A DNA stretch of 64,000 nt from Nocardioides ungokensis. Lineage in GTDB: Bacteria; Actinomycetota; Actinomycetes; Propionibacteriales; Nocardioidaceae. The DNA lies in assembly GCF_013466985.1 (NCBI RefSeq), contig NZ_CP059164.1, positions 1,187,001 through 1,251,000 on the forward strand. The letters run 5' to 3'. How positions within the stretch are numbered: the stretch's first letter is position 1; the number at the start of each line of letters is the position of its first letter. Positions 1 through 9,890 of this stretch are shown here, piece by piece. The position numbers were made by a program, and so were the translations under genes. Under the pieces are notes generated by a model. The model was not told the DNA's origin and searched no databases. It was given only the letters and a program-made list of their open reading frames with translations.

Positions 1-2
1 AG

Positions 3-863
3 GCCGCCTGGCTGCCCGACCTGGTCGCTGGAGACCGGCTGGCCGGCTTCGGCCTGACCGAGCCCGGCGCCGGGTCCGACGCGGGTGCGACCCGCACGAA
101 GGCCGAGCTCGACAACGGCGAGTGGGTCGTCAACGGCTCCAAGCAGTTCATCACCAACTCCGGCTCCGAGATCACCAGTGTCGTCACCGTCACCGCCCGC
201 ACCGGCACGCGCGAGAACGGCACCCCCGAGATCTCGACGATCATCGTCCCCAGCGGCACGCCCGGCTTCACGGCCGAGAAGGCGTACGACAAGCTCGGCT
301 GGCACGCCTCCGACACCCACCCGCTCAGCTTCGAGGACGTCCGCGTCCCGGAGGCCAACCTGCTCGGCGAGCGCGGCCGCGGCTACGCGCAGTTCCTGGC
401 GACCCTCGACGACGGTCGCGTCGCCATCGCGGCGCTGGCGGTCGGCTGCATCCAGGCCTGCCTCGACATGAGCCTGCAGTACGCCGGCGAGCGCCAGACG
501 TTCGGCGGCCCGATCGGCCGCAAGCAGGGTCTGGCCTTCCAGATCTCCGACCTCGAGGTCATGCTCCACGCCAGCCGCCTGCTGACCTACCGCGCGGCGG
601 CCATGAAGGACGCGATGGACCGTGGCACCGGCGGCTCGATGAAGGAGTTCAAGCAGGCCGCGGCGGTCGCCAAGCTCTACACCACCGAGTCCGCGGTCAC
701 CGCGACCCGGATCGCCACCCAGGTCTTCGGCGGCTACGGCTTCATGGAGGAGTACCCCGTGGCGCGGTTCTACCGCGATGCCAAGGTGCTCGAGATCGGC
801 GAGGGCACCAGCGAGGTGCAGCGGATGCTCATCGCCCGCGGCCTGGGGCTCCCCGTCGAGTGA
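3..863 (+). CDS. acyl-CoA dehydrogenase, 5'-truncated by window edge
   Basis: The C-terminal 286 residues of an FAD-dependent acyl-CoA dehydrogenase are present; the start lies outside the window. The frame is open from the first codons and opens in the flavin-binding middle domain (FGLTEPGAGSDAG, then FITNSG), followed by the C-terminal helical domain (YAGERQTFGGPIGRKQ). The segment IGEGTSEVQRMLIARGL near the end carries the Glu of the EGT motif that acts as catalytic base in this family. It would oxidise an acyl-CoA to the trans-2-enoyl-CoA and pass electrons to ETF. Chain-length preference cannot be read here. A second, separate family member lies at 15515. Confidence 0.93.
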   Translation, partial: AAWLPDLVAGDRLAGFGLTEPGAGSDAGATRTKAELDNGEWVVNGSKQFITNSGSEITSVVTVTARTGTRENGTPEISTIIVPSGTPGFTAEKAYDKLGWHASDTHPLSFEDVRVPEANLLGERGRGYAQFLATLDDGRVAIAALAVGCIQACLDMSLQYAGERQTFGGPIGRKQGLAFQISDLEVMLHASRLLTYRAAAMKDAMDRGTGGSMKEFKQAAAVAKLYTTESAVTATRIATQVFGGYGFMEEYPVARFYRDAKVLEIGEGTSEVQRMLIARGLGLPVE

Positions 864-927
864 CTCTCGGGTCACGACCCCGCGACATGGGGGCGGCCAC
901 CTGCGGTGTATGGGGAGGGCCATTGGT

Positions 928-940
928 TAGCCTTGGGTCC
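928..940 (+). promoter_or_regulatory. leaderless promoter of the GtrA gene
   Basis: TAGCCT at 928-933 sits 7 nt before the ATG at 941 and there is no Shine-Dalgarno, so the transcript probably begins at the start codon. Confidence 0.6.
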
Positions 941-1504
941 ATGGGTAGCCGGTGGCAGCGACTCTTCGCTGAAGCGGGCCGGTTCCTCGCAGTCGGGGGA
1001 GTGGCCACGCTGGTGGCCCTCATCCTCTTCAACTTCCTGGTCCACGGCTTCACCACCGGGCACCGGGCGCCGCTGGCCGACCACGTCATCCTCGCCTACG
1101 TCCTGGCCAACACGGTCGGCATGGTCGTCAGCTACCGCGGCAGCCGCAACTGGGCGTTCCGGGACCGCCCGCCCCGCCATGCGGACGGGGGGCGGGCCGC
1201 CTTCGTGGCCATCAACCTGGCGACCATGAGCCTGCCGATCGGCTGCCTGTGGATCAGCCGCAACATGCTCGGCCTCGACGACCCCTACTCAGACAACATC
1301 TCCGCGAACGTGATCGGCCTGTTCATGGGCCTCGTGGCCCGGTTCTACCTGTTCCGGACCTTCGTGTTCCGCCGGCCGGTGCACCTGCCGCACCTCGCGC
1401 TCCAGCTCCACGGGAGCGAGCCTTACCAGCCGCCGGTCGTCGAACCGGTCAGCGAGCCCACAGACTCGTCCACGTGTGGCCCAGCTCGGCGACCAGGTCC
1501 CTGA
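941..1504 (+). CDS. GtrA family membrane protein
   Basis: A 187-residue polytopic protein with about four hydrophobic helices (near residues 13-34, 45-65, 87-108 and 118-136), the layout of the GtrA/DPMS family. Members help move lipid-linked sugars across membranes or accompany glycosyltransferases; the substrate cannot be inferred here. ATG 941 was chosen because a -10-like hexamer lies 7 nt upstream. The hydrophilic tail overlaps the 3' end of the convergent maf gene by 56 nt. A GtrA gene near birA, accD and purK is, from memory, also found in mycobacteria. Confidence 0.85.
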   Translation: MGSRWQRLFAEAGRFLAVGGVATLVALILFNFLVHGFTTGHRAPLADHVILAYVLANTVGMVVSYRGSRNWAFRDRPPRHADGGRAAFVAINLATMSLPIGCLWISRNMLGLDDPYSDNISANVIGLFMGLVARFYLFRTFVFRRPVHLPHLALQLHGSEPYQPPVVEPVSEPTDSSTCGPARRPGP

Positions 1505-2048
1505 CCAGCGGCAGGCTGACGCCCACCACGTTGTGGTGGTCGCCCTCGATCCCGGTCACGAAGGCGCCGCCGAGGCCGTCCACGGTGAACGCGCCGGCGA
1601 CGTGCAGCGGCTCGCCGGTGGCGACGTACGCCGCGATCTCCTCGTCGGTCACGTCGGCGAAGTGCACGGTCGTGGAGGCCGTCGCAGCGGCGACCCGGTG
1701 CCCGGAGGTCTCCCGCAGGCAGTGACCGGTGTGCAGCACCCCTGAGCGGCCGCGCATCGCCCGCCAGCGTCGCTCCGCCTCGGCCGCGTCGGCGGGCTTG
1801 CCGAGCGCCTCGCCGTCGAGCTCGAGCACCGAGTCGCACCCGAGCACCAGGGCGGGCGCGGGCAGGTCGTCGCGGACGGCGACCGTCGCGCACTTGAGCT
1901 CGGCCAGCTGGAGCGCGAGCTCGGCCGGCGGGAGCCCGTCGAGCTGGGACTCGTCGACGCCGGAGACGATGACCAGGGGCTCCAGGCCCGCGCTGCGCAG
2001 GGTGGCGAGGCGGGCGGGAGAGGCGGAGGCGAGGACCAGGGCCGGCAT
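1449..2048 (-). CDS. maf: Maf family nucleotide pyrophosphatase
   Basis: A 199-residue Maf/HAM1-fold protein. It opens with LVLASASPARLATLRSAG, the family signature (S-x-S-x-R) that binds the nucleotide, and continues with LVLGCDSVLELDGEALGKP, which holds the metal-binding Asp region. Maf proteins hydrolyse non-canonical or methylated nucleoside triphosphates (dTTP, UTP or m7GTP types) to monophosphates plus pyrophosphate and have been linked to septum inhibition. ATG 2048 is supported by TAGGGT 6 nt upstream. It lies next to accE/accD, as in many actinobacteria, and converges on the GtrA gene with a short overlap. Confidence 0.93.
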   Translation of the reverse strand: MPALVLASASPARLATLRSAGLEPLVIVSGVDESQLDGLPPAELALQLAELKCATVAVRDDLPAPALVLGCDSVLELDGEALGKPADAAEAERRWRAMRGRSGVLHTGHCLRETSGHRVAAATASTTVHFADVTDEEIAAYVATGEPLHVAGAFTVDGLGGAFVTGIEGDHHNVVGVSLPLVRDLVAELGHTWTSLWAR

Positions 2049-2060
2049 GCGGGAACCCTA
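2049..2060 (-). promoter_or_regulatory. leaderless promoter of maf
   Basis: On the minus strand TAGGGT (2055-2060) is followed by 6 nt and the maf ATG, with no Shine-Dalgarno. Confidence 0.6.
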
Positions 2061-2070
2061 GGACACGGGT

Positions 2071-2691
2071 CTAGCCGGACTGCCGGGCGGTCGAGGCGGC
2101 AGCGACAGCCGGCAGGGTGTCGCCGAACGCGCAGGTGATCAGGGCGGTGAGCGAGGCGGACTCCTGCGCGTGCTCGGGCGCCTGCATCGCGATCATGACG
2201 TTGAGCAGCATGCCCTGGGCGATGAACTCCCGGGCGCGCTCGTCGCCGCAGCCGGTGCTGCGGATGACGTCGAAGATCCCGGCCATCCCGGCCCGCGCGG
2301 CGGCGCCGATCTCCGCGGTCCCGCCGGCGGTGAAGCCGTGCATCATCACGAGCAGGAAGTCGCGGTCGGCCAGCAGCTCGGTGTAGGCGTCGCCGAGGCG
2401 CGCCCAGTCCGCGTCGTCGTCGGGGTCGAACGGCCGCTCGGCGAGCACCCGCTGGAAGGCGGCCGCGATCCGCCCGGTGGCATGGGTGAACACCTCGAGG
2501 AACAGGTCGAGCTTGGTGCCGAAGATCCGCACCACGTAGGGCTGGGAGACGCCGGCCTCCTTGGCGACCGCGTCGGTGCTGGTGCCGGCGTAGCCGCTGC
2601 GGGCGAAGGCGCGGGTGGCGGCGTCCAGCACCAGCTGGCGGCGGTCCTCGGCGCTCATCCGGGAGGCGGTGGGGGCGGTTCGCGGGGACAT
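2071..2691 (-). CDS. TetR family transcriptional regulator
   Basis: A 206-residue repressor. The N-terminal helix-turn-helix spans about residues 16-62 (LVLDAATRAFARSGYAGTST, then a VAKEAGVS recognition turn followed by YVVRIFGTKLDLF). The remainder is the helical ligand-binding and dimer domain, whose inducer is unknown. It is divergent from the efflux gene at 2773, and an inverted repeat fills the shared promoter, so it most likely represses that pump and probably itself. ATG 2691 precedes the HTH by the usual short arm. Confidence 0.92.
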   Translation of the reverse strand: MSPRTAPTASRMSAEDRRQLVLDAATRAFARSGYAGTSTDAVAKEAGVSQPYVVRIFGTKLDLFLEVFTHATGRIAAAFQRVLAERPFDPDDDADWARLGDAYTELLADRDFLLVMMHGFTAGGTAEIGAAARAGMAGIFDVIRSTGCGDERAREFIAQGMLLNVMIAMQAPEHAQESASLTALITCAFGDTLPAVAAASTARQSG

Positions 2692-2693
2692 GC

Positions 2694-2723
2694 TTGACAG
2701 GTTATCACTTGATTACTTATGGT
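2694..2723 (+). promoter_or_regulatory. promoter of the MFS efflux gene
   Basis: TTGACA (2694-2699) and TATGGT (2718-2723) are separated by 18 nt, a good SigA-type match, upstream of the efflux gene and overlapping the palindromic operator. Confidence 0.6.
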
Positions 2724-2742
2724 CGTGAGACGTAAGTAATCA
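2710..2742. promoter_or_regulatory. palindromic operator between TetR and MFS genes
   Basis: TGATTACTTA (2710-2719) and TAAGTAATCA (2733-2742) form a perfect 10-bp inverted repeat with a 13-nt spacer. It covers the -10 element and is AT-rich in otherwise GC-rich surroundings. It is the obvious candidate binding site for the TetR protein encoded at 2071-2691, although the long spacer could also mean two half-sites. Confidence 0.75.
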
Positions 2743-2772
2743 TTCAATGCCTTCTTCCCGCAGGAGCTCCTC

Positions 2773-4221
2773 ATGTCCGCTCTCGAGACCCCGGTCCCGG
2801 TCGTCCGCCCCGCCGACGCCGTCGCCGGCGACCGGGCCACCACCTCCGCCGCGACGCGGCGGGTCCCGCTCTGGATCGCGATCGTCGCGACCTCCCTGCC
2901 GATGTTCATGGCGACGCTCGACAACCTCGTGATGACCAGCGCGCTGCCGGTGATCCGGACCGACCTCGGGTCGTCGGTCGGCCAGCTGTCCTGGTTCATG
3001 AACGCCTACACGCTGAGCTTCGCGACCTTCATGCTCACCGCCGCCACGCTGGGGGACCGGATCGGTCGCCGGCGGATGATGCTGATCGGCGTCACCGTCT
3101 TCACCCTGGCCTCCATCGCCTCCGCGCTGAGCACCACCTCGGAGGCGCTGATCGCGGCGCGGGCCGTCCAGGGGCTGGGCGCGGCCGCGATCATGCCGCT
3201 GTCGCTGACCCTGCTGGCCGCCGCGGTCCCACCGCAGATGCGGGCGGTGGCGATCGGCATCTGGGGCGGCGTGTCCGGCCTGGGCGTGGCCCTCGGACCG
3301 GTCATCGGTGGTGCCGTCGTCGAGGGCGTCAGCTGGCAGGCGATCTTCTGGCTCAACGTGCCGGTGGCCGTCGTCGCGGTCCCGCTGATGCTGCTCGCGG
3401 TGCGCGAGTCGCGCGGCACCTGGCAGCGGCTGGACCTCGTCGGCGCCGGCCTGCTCGGCGGCGCGGTCTTCCTCGGCATCTGGGGGATCGTTCACGGCAA
3501 CGACGACGGCTGGAGCTCGGCCGGGGTCCTCGGCAGCCTGGTCGCCGCCGCGGTGCTCGTCCCGGCGTACCTGCTCTGGTCGCGGGGCCGTGCCCACGCG
3601 GTGCTGCCGCTGCGGCTCTTCACCTCGCGCGGCTTCTCGGTGGCCAACGTGATCGGGCTGACCTTCACCATCGGCATGTTCGGCACGGTCTTCCTGCTGG
3701 CGCAGTACCTCCAGATCGTGCAGGGCTACAGCCCGCTCGAGGCCGGCCTGCGCACGCTGCCCTGGACCGCGGCGCCGATGGTCGTCGCCCCGATCGCCGG
3801 GGCCGTCGCCGGCCGCACCGGCCTGCGCTCGCTCCTGGTGACCGGGCTGGTCCTGCAGACCGCCTCGCTGGTCTGGTTCGCCGCCCTGACCGAGAACGGC
3901 TCCGGCTACTCGTCGTTCGTGCCGCCGCTGCTGATGGCCGGCGTCGGCATGGGCCTGACCTTCGCGCCCTCGGCGACGGCCGTGCTCGACGGGCTGCCGG
4001 AGTCCGACTTCGCGGTCGCCAGCTCGGCCAACTCGACGGTCCGCGAGTTCGGCGTCGCGCTCGGGATCGCGCTGCTCACCGCGGTCTTCCTGGGCAACGG
4101 TGGCCAGCTGACGCCGACCGGGTACGACGGGGCGATCGGCCCCGCGCTGCTCACCGGGGCCGCCGCGGTCGCGGTGGCGGTGGTCGCCGCGCTCTTCGCC
4201 CCCGGGCGGTCGCGGGCCTGA
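2773..4221 (+). CDS. MFS drug efflux transporter (DHA2, EmrB/QacA type)
   Basis: A 482-residue polytopic protein with about 14 hydrophobic helices, the DHA2 layout. MFS motif A is seen as GDRIGRRRMML (near residue 95) and the antiporter motif C region as GPVIGGAVVEGVSWQAIFW (near 176), followed by LNVP. It would export hydrophobic or amphipathic toxicants by proton antiport; the substrate is unknown. AGGAG stands 8 nt before ATG 2773, so this gene has a normal ribosome-binding site. Control by the adjacent divergent TetR repressor is inferred from the operator. It ends 9 nt from the convergent DUF885 gene. Confidence 0.92.
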   Translation: MSALETPVPVVRPADAVAGDRATTSAATRRVPLWIAIVATSLPMFMATLDNLVMTSALPVIRTDLGSSVGQLSWFMNAYTLSFATFMLTAATLGDRIGRRRMMLIGVTVFTLASIASALSTTSEALIAARAVQGLGAAAIMPLSLTLLAAAVPPQMRAVAIGIWGGVSGLGVALGPVIGGAVVEGVSWQAIFWLNVPVAVVAVPLMLLAVRESRGTWQRLDLVGAGLLGGAVFLGIWGIVHGNDDGWSSAGVLGSLVAAAVLVPAYLLWSRGRAHAVLPLRLFTSRGFSVANVIGLTFTIGMFGTVFLLAQYLQIVQGYSPLEAGLRTLPWTAAPMVVAPIAGAVAGRTGLRSLLVTGLVLQTASLVWFAALTENGSGYSSFVPPLLMAGVGMGLTFAPSATAVLDGLPESDFAVASSANSTVREFGVALGIALLTAVFLGNGGQLTPTGYDGAIGPALLTGAAAVAVAVVAALFAPGRSRA

Positions 4222-4230
4222 CGACCCGGT

Positions 4231-5913
4231 TCAGATCCGGCCCAGCGCGGCGCGCAGCGGGTCGAGCCCGAGCGATCCGAGGTCGAGCGCGGCACGGTGG
4301 AACGCCTTGAGGTCGAAGGCCGCCCCCTGCCGCGCTCGCGCCTCGTCGCGGGCCTCCAACCAGATCCGCTCGCCGACCTTGTACGACGGGGCCTGGCCCG
4401 GCCAGCCGAGGTAGCGCTTGACCTCGAAGTCGATGAACGCCGGATCCATCTGGCAGTGCTGGCCCATGAACTCGCGGCCGAGCGCCGGGGTCCAGGTCTC
4501 GCCCGGGTGGAAGCCGAACGGGTTGTCCGCGGGGATCCGCAGCTCCAGGTGCATCCCGATGTCGACGATCACCCGGGCGGCCCGGAAGCTCTGGCCGTCG
4601 AGCATCCCGAGCCGGTCGGCCGGGTCGGCCAGGTGGCCGAGGTCGTCCATCAGCCGCTCGGCGTACAGCGCCCAGCCCTCGCCGTGACCGCTCACCCAGC
4701 ACATCAGGCGCTGCCAGCGGTTGAGGAGGTCCTTGCGGTAGGCCGTCTGCGCAACCTGCAGGTGGTGGCCCGGGACCCCCTCGTGGAACACCGTGGTGAC
4801 CTCACGCCACGGGAAGAAGTCGTCGATGCCGTCGGGCACCGACCACCACATCCGGCCCGGGCGGCTGAAGTCCTCCGACGGCCCGGTGTAGTAGATGCCG
4901 CCGTCGTTGGTCGGCGCCAGACGGCACTCGATCCGTCGGATCGGCTCCGGGATGTCGAAGTGGACCCCGGCGAGCTCGTCGATGGTGCGGTCGGCGAGCT
5001 CCTGCATCCACGCGCGGAACGCCTCCCGTCCGTGCACGGTGCGGGCCGGGTCGGCGTCGAGGAACGCCACCGCCTCGGCGACGCCGGCACCGGGCTTGAT
5101 CCGGTCGGCGGTGGCCTCCATGTCGTCGGCGAGCCGCTTGAGCTCCTCCCACCCCCACAGGTAGGTCTGCTCGAGGTCCACCTCGGCGCCCAGGAAGTAG
5201 CGGGAGGCCAGGGCGTAGTGGTCCCGGCCGACGGCCTCCCGGTCGCGACCGCGGGGGTCCATCTCGTCCTCGAGGAAGAGGCCGAAGTCGGCGAAGGCTC
5301 GCGAGGCGTCCGCCGCGTGCCGGTCCAGCTGGCTGCGCAGCGTGCCGTCGACGCCGCTCCGCGCCACGAGGCCGGCGAAGAAGTCGCCGCCCTCGCCGGC
5401 CTGGCCGGTCCAGTTGCGGACCTGGTCGGCGACCTCGGCGTACTGACGGGCGGCGGCGACGTTGCCCCGGGCGGCCTCCTCCGCCAGGGTCACGCGGTAG
5501 TCCTGGACCGAGCCGGGGACGGCCGCGAGCCGCGCGTCGATGGCCGCCCACGCCTCCTCGCCCTCGGTCGGCATCAGGTCGAAGACCTGACGGATCTCGT
5601 GCAGGCCGCTGCTGATGACCGAGAAGTCGGCCCGGTTGAGGCCGGCATCCACCCGGTCGACCTCGAGGCCCATCCGCTCGAGGAAAGCGTCCCGGGCGAC
5701 GGCCTCACGCTCGTCGGACGGCGTGGCGGCGGTCGCGGCGGTCAGTGCGCTGCGGGCCAGCGACTCGCGGGCGGCGAAGCCGTCGGGGGAGAGGTCGGTG
5801 AGCCGGTCGTCGTGGCCCGTGATGCCGACGTAGGTCGCCGTGATCGGGTCGAGGGCGGCGTACTCCTCGACGAAGGTCTCCGAGATCGTGTCGACGAGGC
5901 GCTCGTTGCTCAT
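4231..5913 (-). CDS. DUF885 family metallo-hydrolase
   Basis: A 560-residue protein of the DUF885 family, usually described as putative zinc carboxypeptidase-like or ester hydrolases. The metal site is seen as TTVFHEGVPGHHLQVAQ in the C-terminal half, an HExxxHH-type arrangement, preceded by YYTGPSEDFSRPGRMWW, a conserved family block. There is no signal peptide, so it should be cytoplasmic. ATG 5913 is supported by TAGGCT 6 nt upstream. It is monocistronic between the efflux gene and a divergent response regulator. The physiological substrate is unknown. Confidence 0.88.
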   Translation of the reverse strand: MSNERLVDTISETFVEEYAALDPITATYVGITGHDDRLTDLSPDGFAARESLARSALTAATAATPSDEREAVARDAFLERMGLEVDRVDAGLNRADFSVISSGLHEIRQVFDLMPTEGEEAWAAIDARLAAVPGSVQDYRVTLAEEAARGNVAAARQYAEVADQVRNWTGQAGEGGDFFAGLVARSGVDGTLRSQLDRHAADASRAFADFGLFLEDEMDPRGRDREAVGRDHYALASRYFLGAEVDLEQTYLWGWEELKRLADDMEATADRIKPGAGVAEAVAFLDADPARTVHGREAFRAWMQELADRTIDELAGVHFDIPEPIRRIECRLAPTNDGGIYYTGPSEDFSRPGRMWWSVPDGIDDFFPWREVTTVFHEGVPGHHLQVAQTAYRKDLLNRWQRLMCWVSGHGEGWALYAERLMDDLGHLADPADRLGMLDGQSFRAARVIVDIGMHLELRIPADNPFGFHPGETWTPALGREFMGQHCQMDPAFIDFEVKRYLGWPGQAPSYKVGERIWLEARDEARARQGAAFDLKAFHRAALDLGSLGLDPLRAALGRI

Positions 5914-5925
5914 GCGGCGAGCCTA
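5914..5925 (-). promoter_or_regulatory. leaderless promoter of the DUF885 gene
   Basis: Minus-strand TAGGCT (5920-5925) is followed by 6 nt and the ATG at 5913, without a Shine-Dalgarno. Confidence 0.6.
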
Positions 5926-5993
5926 GGCCGCCTGCTGGTCTTGTCCGCGGGGCGACGCGTGGCCAATCGCGCCTGCAGCACGCCTCGACGCGT

Positions 5994-6006
5994 TAGCATG
6001 CCGCCC
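5994..6006 (+). promoter_or_regulatory. leaderless promoter of response regulator gene
   Basis: TAGCAT (5994-5999) lies 7 nt before ATG 6007. The in-frame ATG at 5998 falls inside this hexamer and is therefore less likely to be the start. Confidence 0.6.
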
Positions 6007-6999
6007 ATGTCTGGGGATGAATGGGTCGCCGTGATCATCGAGGACGACCCCGACGTGCGCGACCTGATCGACATCGTGCTGACGCAGTCGGGCTTCCGGA
6101 CGGTCGTCACCTCGAACGGCCCCGCGGGCGTCGAGGCGGTGCGGGCCCACAACCCGCTCATCACGACCCTGGACGTGAACATGCCCGGCATGGACGGGTT
6201 CGCCGTCGCCAAGCGGCTGCGCGAGTTCAGCAGCACCTACCTGATCATGATCACCGCGCTCGCCGACGAGATCGACGTGGTCCAGGGCTTCGAGGCCGGT
6301 GCCGACGACTACCTGGTCAAGCCCTTCCGCCCGCGCGAGCTGCGGGCCCGCGCCGACTCAATGCTGCGACGTCCGCGCGCCCGCAACGAGGCGCCTCCGG
6401 GTCGCGACGTCACCCCGCCTCCGGTGCAGCTGCCGGTGGAGCCGACGCCGCTGCAGCTCCCCGTCGAGCCGACCCCGCTGCAGCAACCGGCCACCGCGGT
6501 GCCGTCCGCCCGGCCGGCGCCCGCCCACCCGCCCGTGGAGCCGACGCCGCTGCGGCCGCAGCACGCAGCCCCGTCCGTTGCCGACACCGGCTCCGAGCCC
6601 GTGCCCGGGCCGCGGCCGGCGCCGCAGCACGTCGCCGTCGCGCCCGCCACCGGATCGGCGCGCGTCGACGGTCCGTGGCTGCGCTTCAACGGGCTCGCCC
6701 TGAACGCCGAGAGCCGGGACGTCACCGTCGACGGGGCCGAGGTGGAGCTCAGCCCCGCCGAGTTCGACCTGCTCGCCTCGCTGCTCGCGACCGGTCGCCG
6801 GGTGCGCAGCAAGGCCGACCTGGTGCTGGCGATGCGCGGCCAGGAGTACGTCACCTCGTACTTCGTCAACGAGGACGACAAGCGGTCGGTCGACGAGCAC
6901 GTCGCCAGCCTGAGCCGCAAGCTGGGCGACGACGAGGAGGCGCCTCGCTACGTCGAGGCCGTCTCCGGCGTCGGCTACCGGCTGGCCGAGGTCGCCTGA
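6007..6999 (+). CDS. orphan response regulator with proline-rich linker
   Basis: A 330-residue two-domain regulator. The receiver domain (about residues 7-122) has the acidic pair in VIIEDDPDV, the phospho-acceptor D56 in TTLDVNMPGMDGF and the conserved Lys in YLVKPFRP. The C-terminal winged-helix domain (about 220-328) is OmpR-like (LSPAEFDLLASLLATG, then ending EAVSGVGYRLAEVA), with an unusual extra stretch GQEYVTSYFVNEDDK before the recognition helix. Between them is a linker of about 95 residues rich in Pro, with PVEPTPLQ/R repeated three times. No histidine kinase gene is adjacent, so the partner is unknown. Confidence 0.88.
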   Translation: MSGDEWVAVIIEDDPDVRDLIDIVLTQSGFRTVVTSNGPAGVEAVRAHNPLITTLDVNMPGMDGFAVAKRLREFSSTYLIMITALADEIDVVQGFEAGADDYLVKPFRPRELRARADSMLRRPRARNEAPPGRDVTPPPVQLPVEPTPLQLPVEPTPLQQPATAVPSARPAPAHPPVEPTPLRPQHAAPSVADTGSEPVPGPRPAPQHVAVAPATGSARVDGPWLRFNGLALNAESRDVTVDGAEVELSPAEFDLLASLLATGRRVRSKADLVLAMRGQEYVTSYFVNEDDKRSVDEHVASLSRKLGDDEEAPRYVEAVSGVGYRLAEVA

Positions 7000-7023
7000 C
7001 CCGCAGGGCGGTCCACCCAGGCG

Positions 7024-7254
7024 TCAGCGGGGCAGGCTGCTGGCGCGCCAGGCGCCCGGACCGGGCCGGTGGGGCTCCCGCAGCCTGCGGTGGGACGCCT
7101 GCCACTCGGGGGTACGGCGGGGGGTCGGTGCCGACCCGCCGCCCAGAGAGGTCAGGACCGCGACCAGGGCGGCGACCTCCTCGGGCGTGGCGTTCGGGCT
7201 GACGATGCGCAGGAGCGGCGCCGCCGACTCCGGTGGGGAACTGTCCTCAGGCAT
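7024..7254 (-). CDS. accE: acyl-CoA carboxylase epsilon subunit
   Basis: A 76-residue small subunit. LRIVSPNATPEEVAALVAVL is the diagnostic N-terminal helix and GAWRASSLPR the typical C-terminus of AccE/PccE proteins. These small subunits bind the AccD carboxyltransferase and raise the activity of actinobacterial acyl-CoA carboxylase complexes. It is downstream of accD on the same strand, separated by 144 nt that contain strong palindromes. The biotinylated alpha subunit (AccA) is not encoded in this window. Confidence 0.85.
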   Translation of the reverse strand: MPEDSSPPESAAPLLRIVSPNATPEEVAALVAVLTSLGGGSAPTPRRTPEWQASHRRLREPHRPGPGAWRASSLPR

Positions 7255-7289
7255 CTGTGGTCACCGTCGCCTTCCGTCTCGCCGTCTTC

Positions 7290-7362
7290 TCGACGTGCGC
7301 CGAGTCGGCGCACGTCGACATCCCCCGCTCCGCTCCTCCGGTCGACCCGCGCCGACTCGGCG
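7290..7362. repeat. paired palindromes between accD and accE
   Basis: A 29-bp near-perfect palindrome (7290-7318, 14-nt arms around a single central base) is followed by a second core, CGCCGACTCGGCG, at 7350-7362, which is the reverse complement of the first core CGCCGAGTCGGCG (7299-7311). In the accD-accE transcript either copy folds on itself and the two can also pair with each other. It could be a terminator or attenuator controlling accE, an mRNA stabiliser, or a dispersed palindromic element. No other copy was noticed in the window. Confidence 0.6.
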
Positions 7363-7398
7363 AGGTCCCGCTGCTCGGGGGACGCTCCGCGCCCCCGC

Positions 7399-9018
<1,620 letters not shown>

Positions 9019-9070
9019 TCTGGTGGCCTCCTGGTCGACCTGATCGGCTGCGTGGGCCAATGTAGTGCCC

Positions 9071-9878
9071 ATGACCGGAGACCTGCCCGCGCGCCCGCCC
9101 CTCGACAAGGACCGGCTCGCGGCCGGTCCGCCCGGTCTCGCGGTGGAGGTCGTCGCCGCGGCTCCCTCGACCAACGCGCTGGTCGCCGAGCGCGCCCGGG
9201 CGGGTGCCGGCGAGGGTCTGGTGGTGGTGGCCGAGCACCAGACGTCGGGCCGGGGCCGGCTCGACCGCAGCTGGGAGACCCCGGACCGGGCCGCGCTGAC
9301 GTTCTCGATGCTGCTGCGTCCGCAGGTCGGGGCCGACGAGTGGCCCTGGCTGCCGCTGATGACCGGGTACGCCGTGTCCCCGCGCTGCGCGAGGCCGGCT
9401 TCCGCGCCGGGCTGAAGTGGCCCAACGACGTGCTCCTCGACGACGCGAAGGTCTGCGGCATCCTGGTCGAGCGGGTGGACACGCCGTCCGGTCCGGCGGC
9501 GATCGTGGGCGTGGGCATCAACGTCAGCACCACCGTCGAGGAGCTCCCGATCGAGACCGCCACCTCGCTCGCGATCGCGGCCGGGGCGGCGCCCGACCGG
9601 ACCGAGGTCCTGCTGTGGGTCCTCGGCGCGCTGCGCGAGGAGTACGACGCCTGGCGGGCCGGCGGCGCGAGCGCGCTGCATGCGGCCTACCAGCGAGCCT
9701 GCGTGACGGTGGGGCGCGAGGTCAGGGTCGAGCTGCCGGGTGGCGGCCACCTGGCCGGCCGGGCCACCGGAGTCGATGCGGGGGGCCGGCTCACGGTCGC
9801 CGGACCGGCGGGCGAGGTCGCCGTCGGGGCCGGCGACGTCGTGCACGTGCGTTCGGTCAACCCGGACCCGAACAGTGA
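9071..9878 (+). CDS. birA: biotin--[acetyl-CoA-carboxylase] ligase, frameshifted
   Basis: A BirA-type ligase that activates biotin with ATP and attaches it to carboxylase carrier lysines. The first part shows [11 protein letters not shown] and [11 protein letters not shown], the biotinyl-AMP loop; the rest carries [18 protein letters not shown] in the next reading frame. The frame breaks near 9376, where gccgtgtcc reads correctly as gcc gtg gtc c if one G is restored. A second missing base near 9850 would bring the C-terminus to the stop at 9878; otherwise the frame runs on to 10149 through the next gene. There is no N-terminal DNA-binding domain, so it is not a repressor. Its neighbour accD supports the call. 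Confidence 0.85.
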
Positions 9879-9890
9879 CATGATCCGGTG
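9879..9890 (+). promoter_or_regulatory. possible leaderless promoter of the PH-domain gene
   Basis: CATGAT (9879-9884) is followed by 6 nt and GTG 9891; the first base departs from TAnnnT. Confidence 0.4.

Noticed and set aside
4297..6006. Long open frame upstream of, and in phase with, the response regulator at 6007
   Set aside because: It is antisense to the DUF885 gene with no recognisable domain; the regulator's own leaderless start at 6007 explains the real gene.
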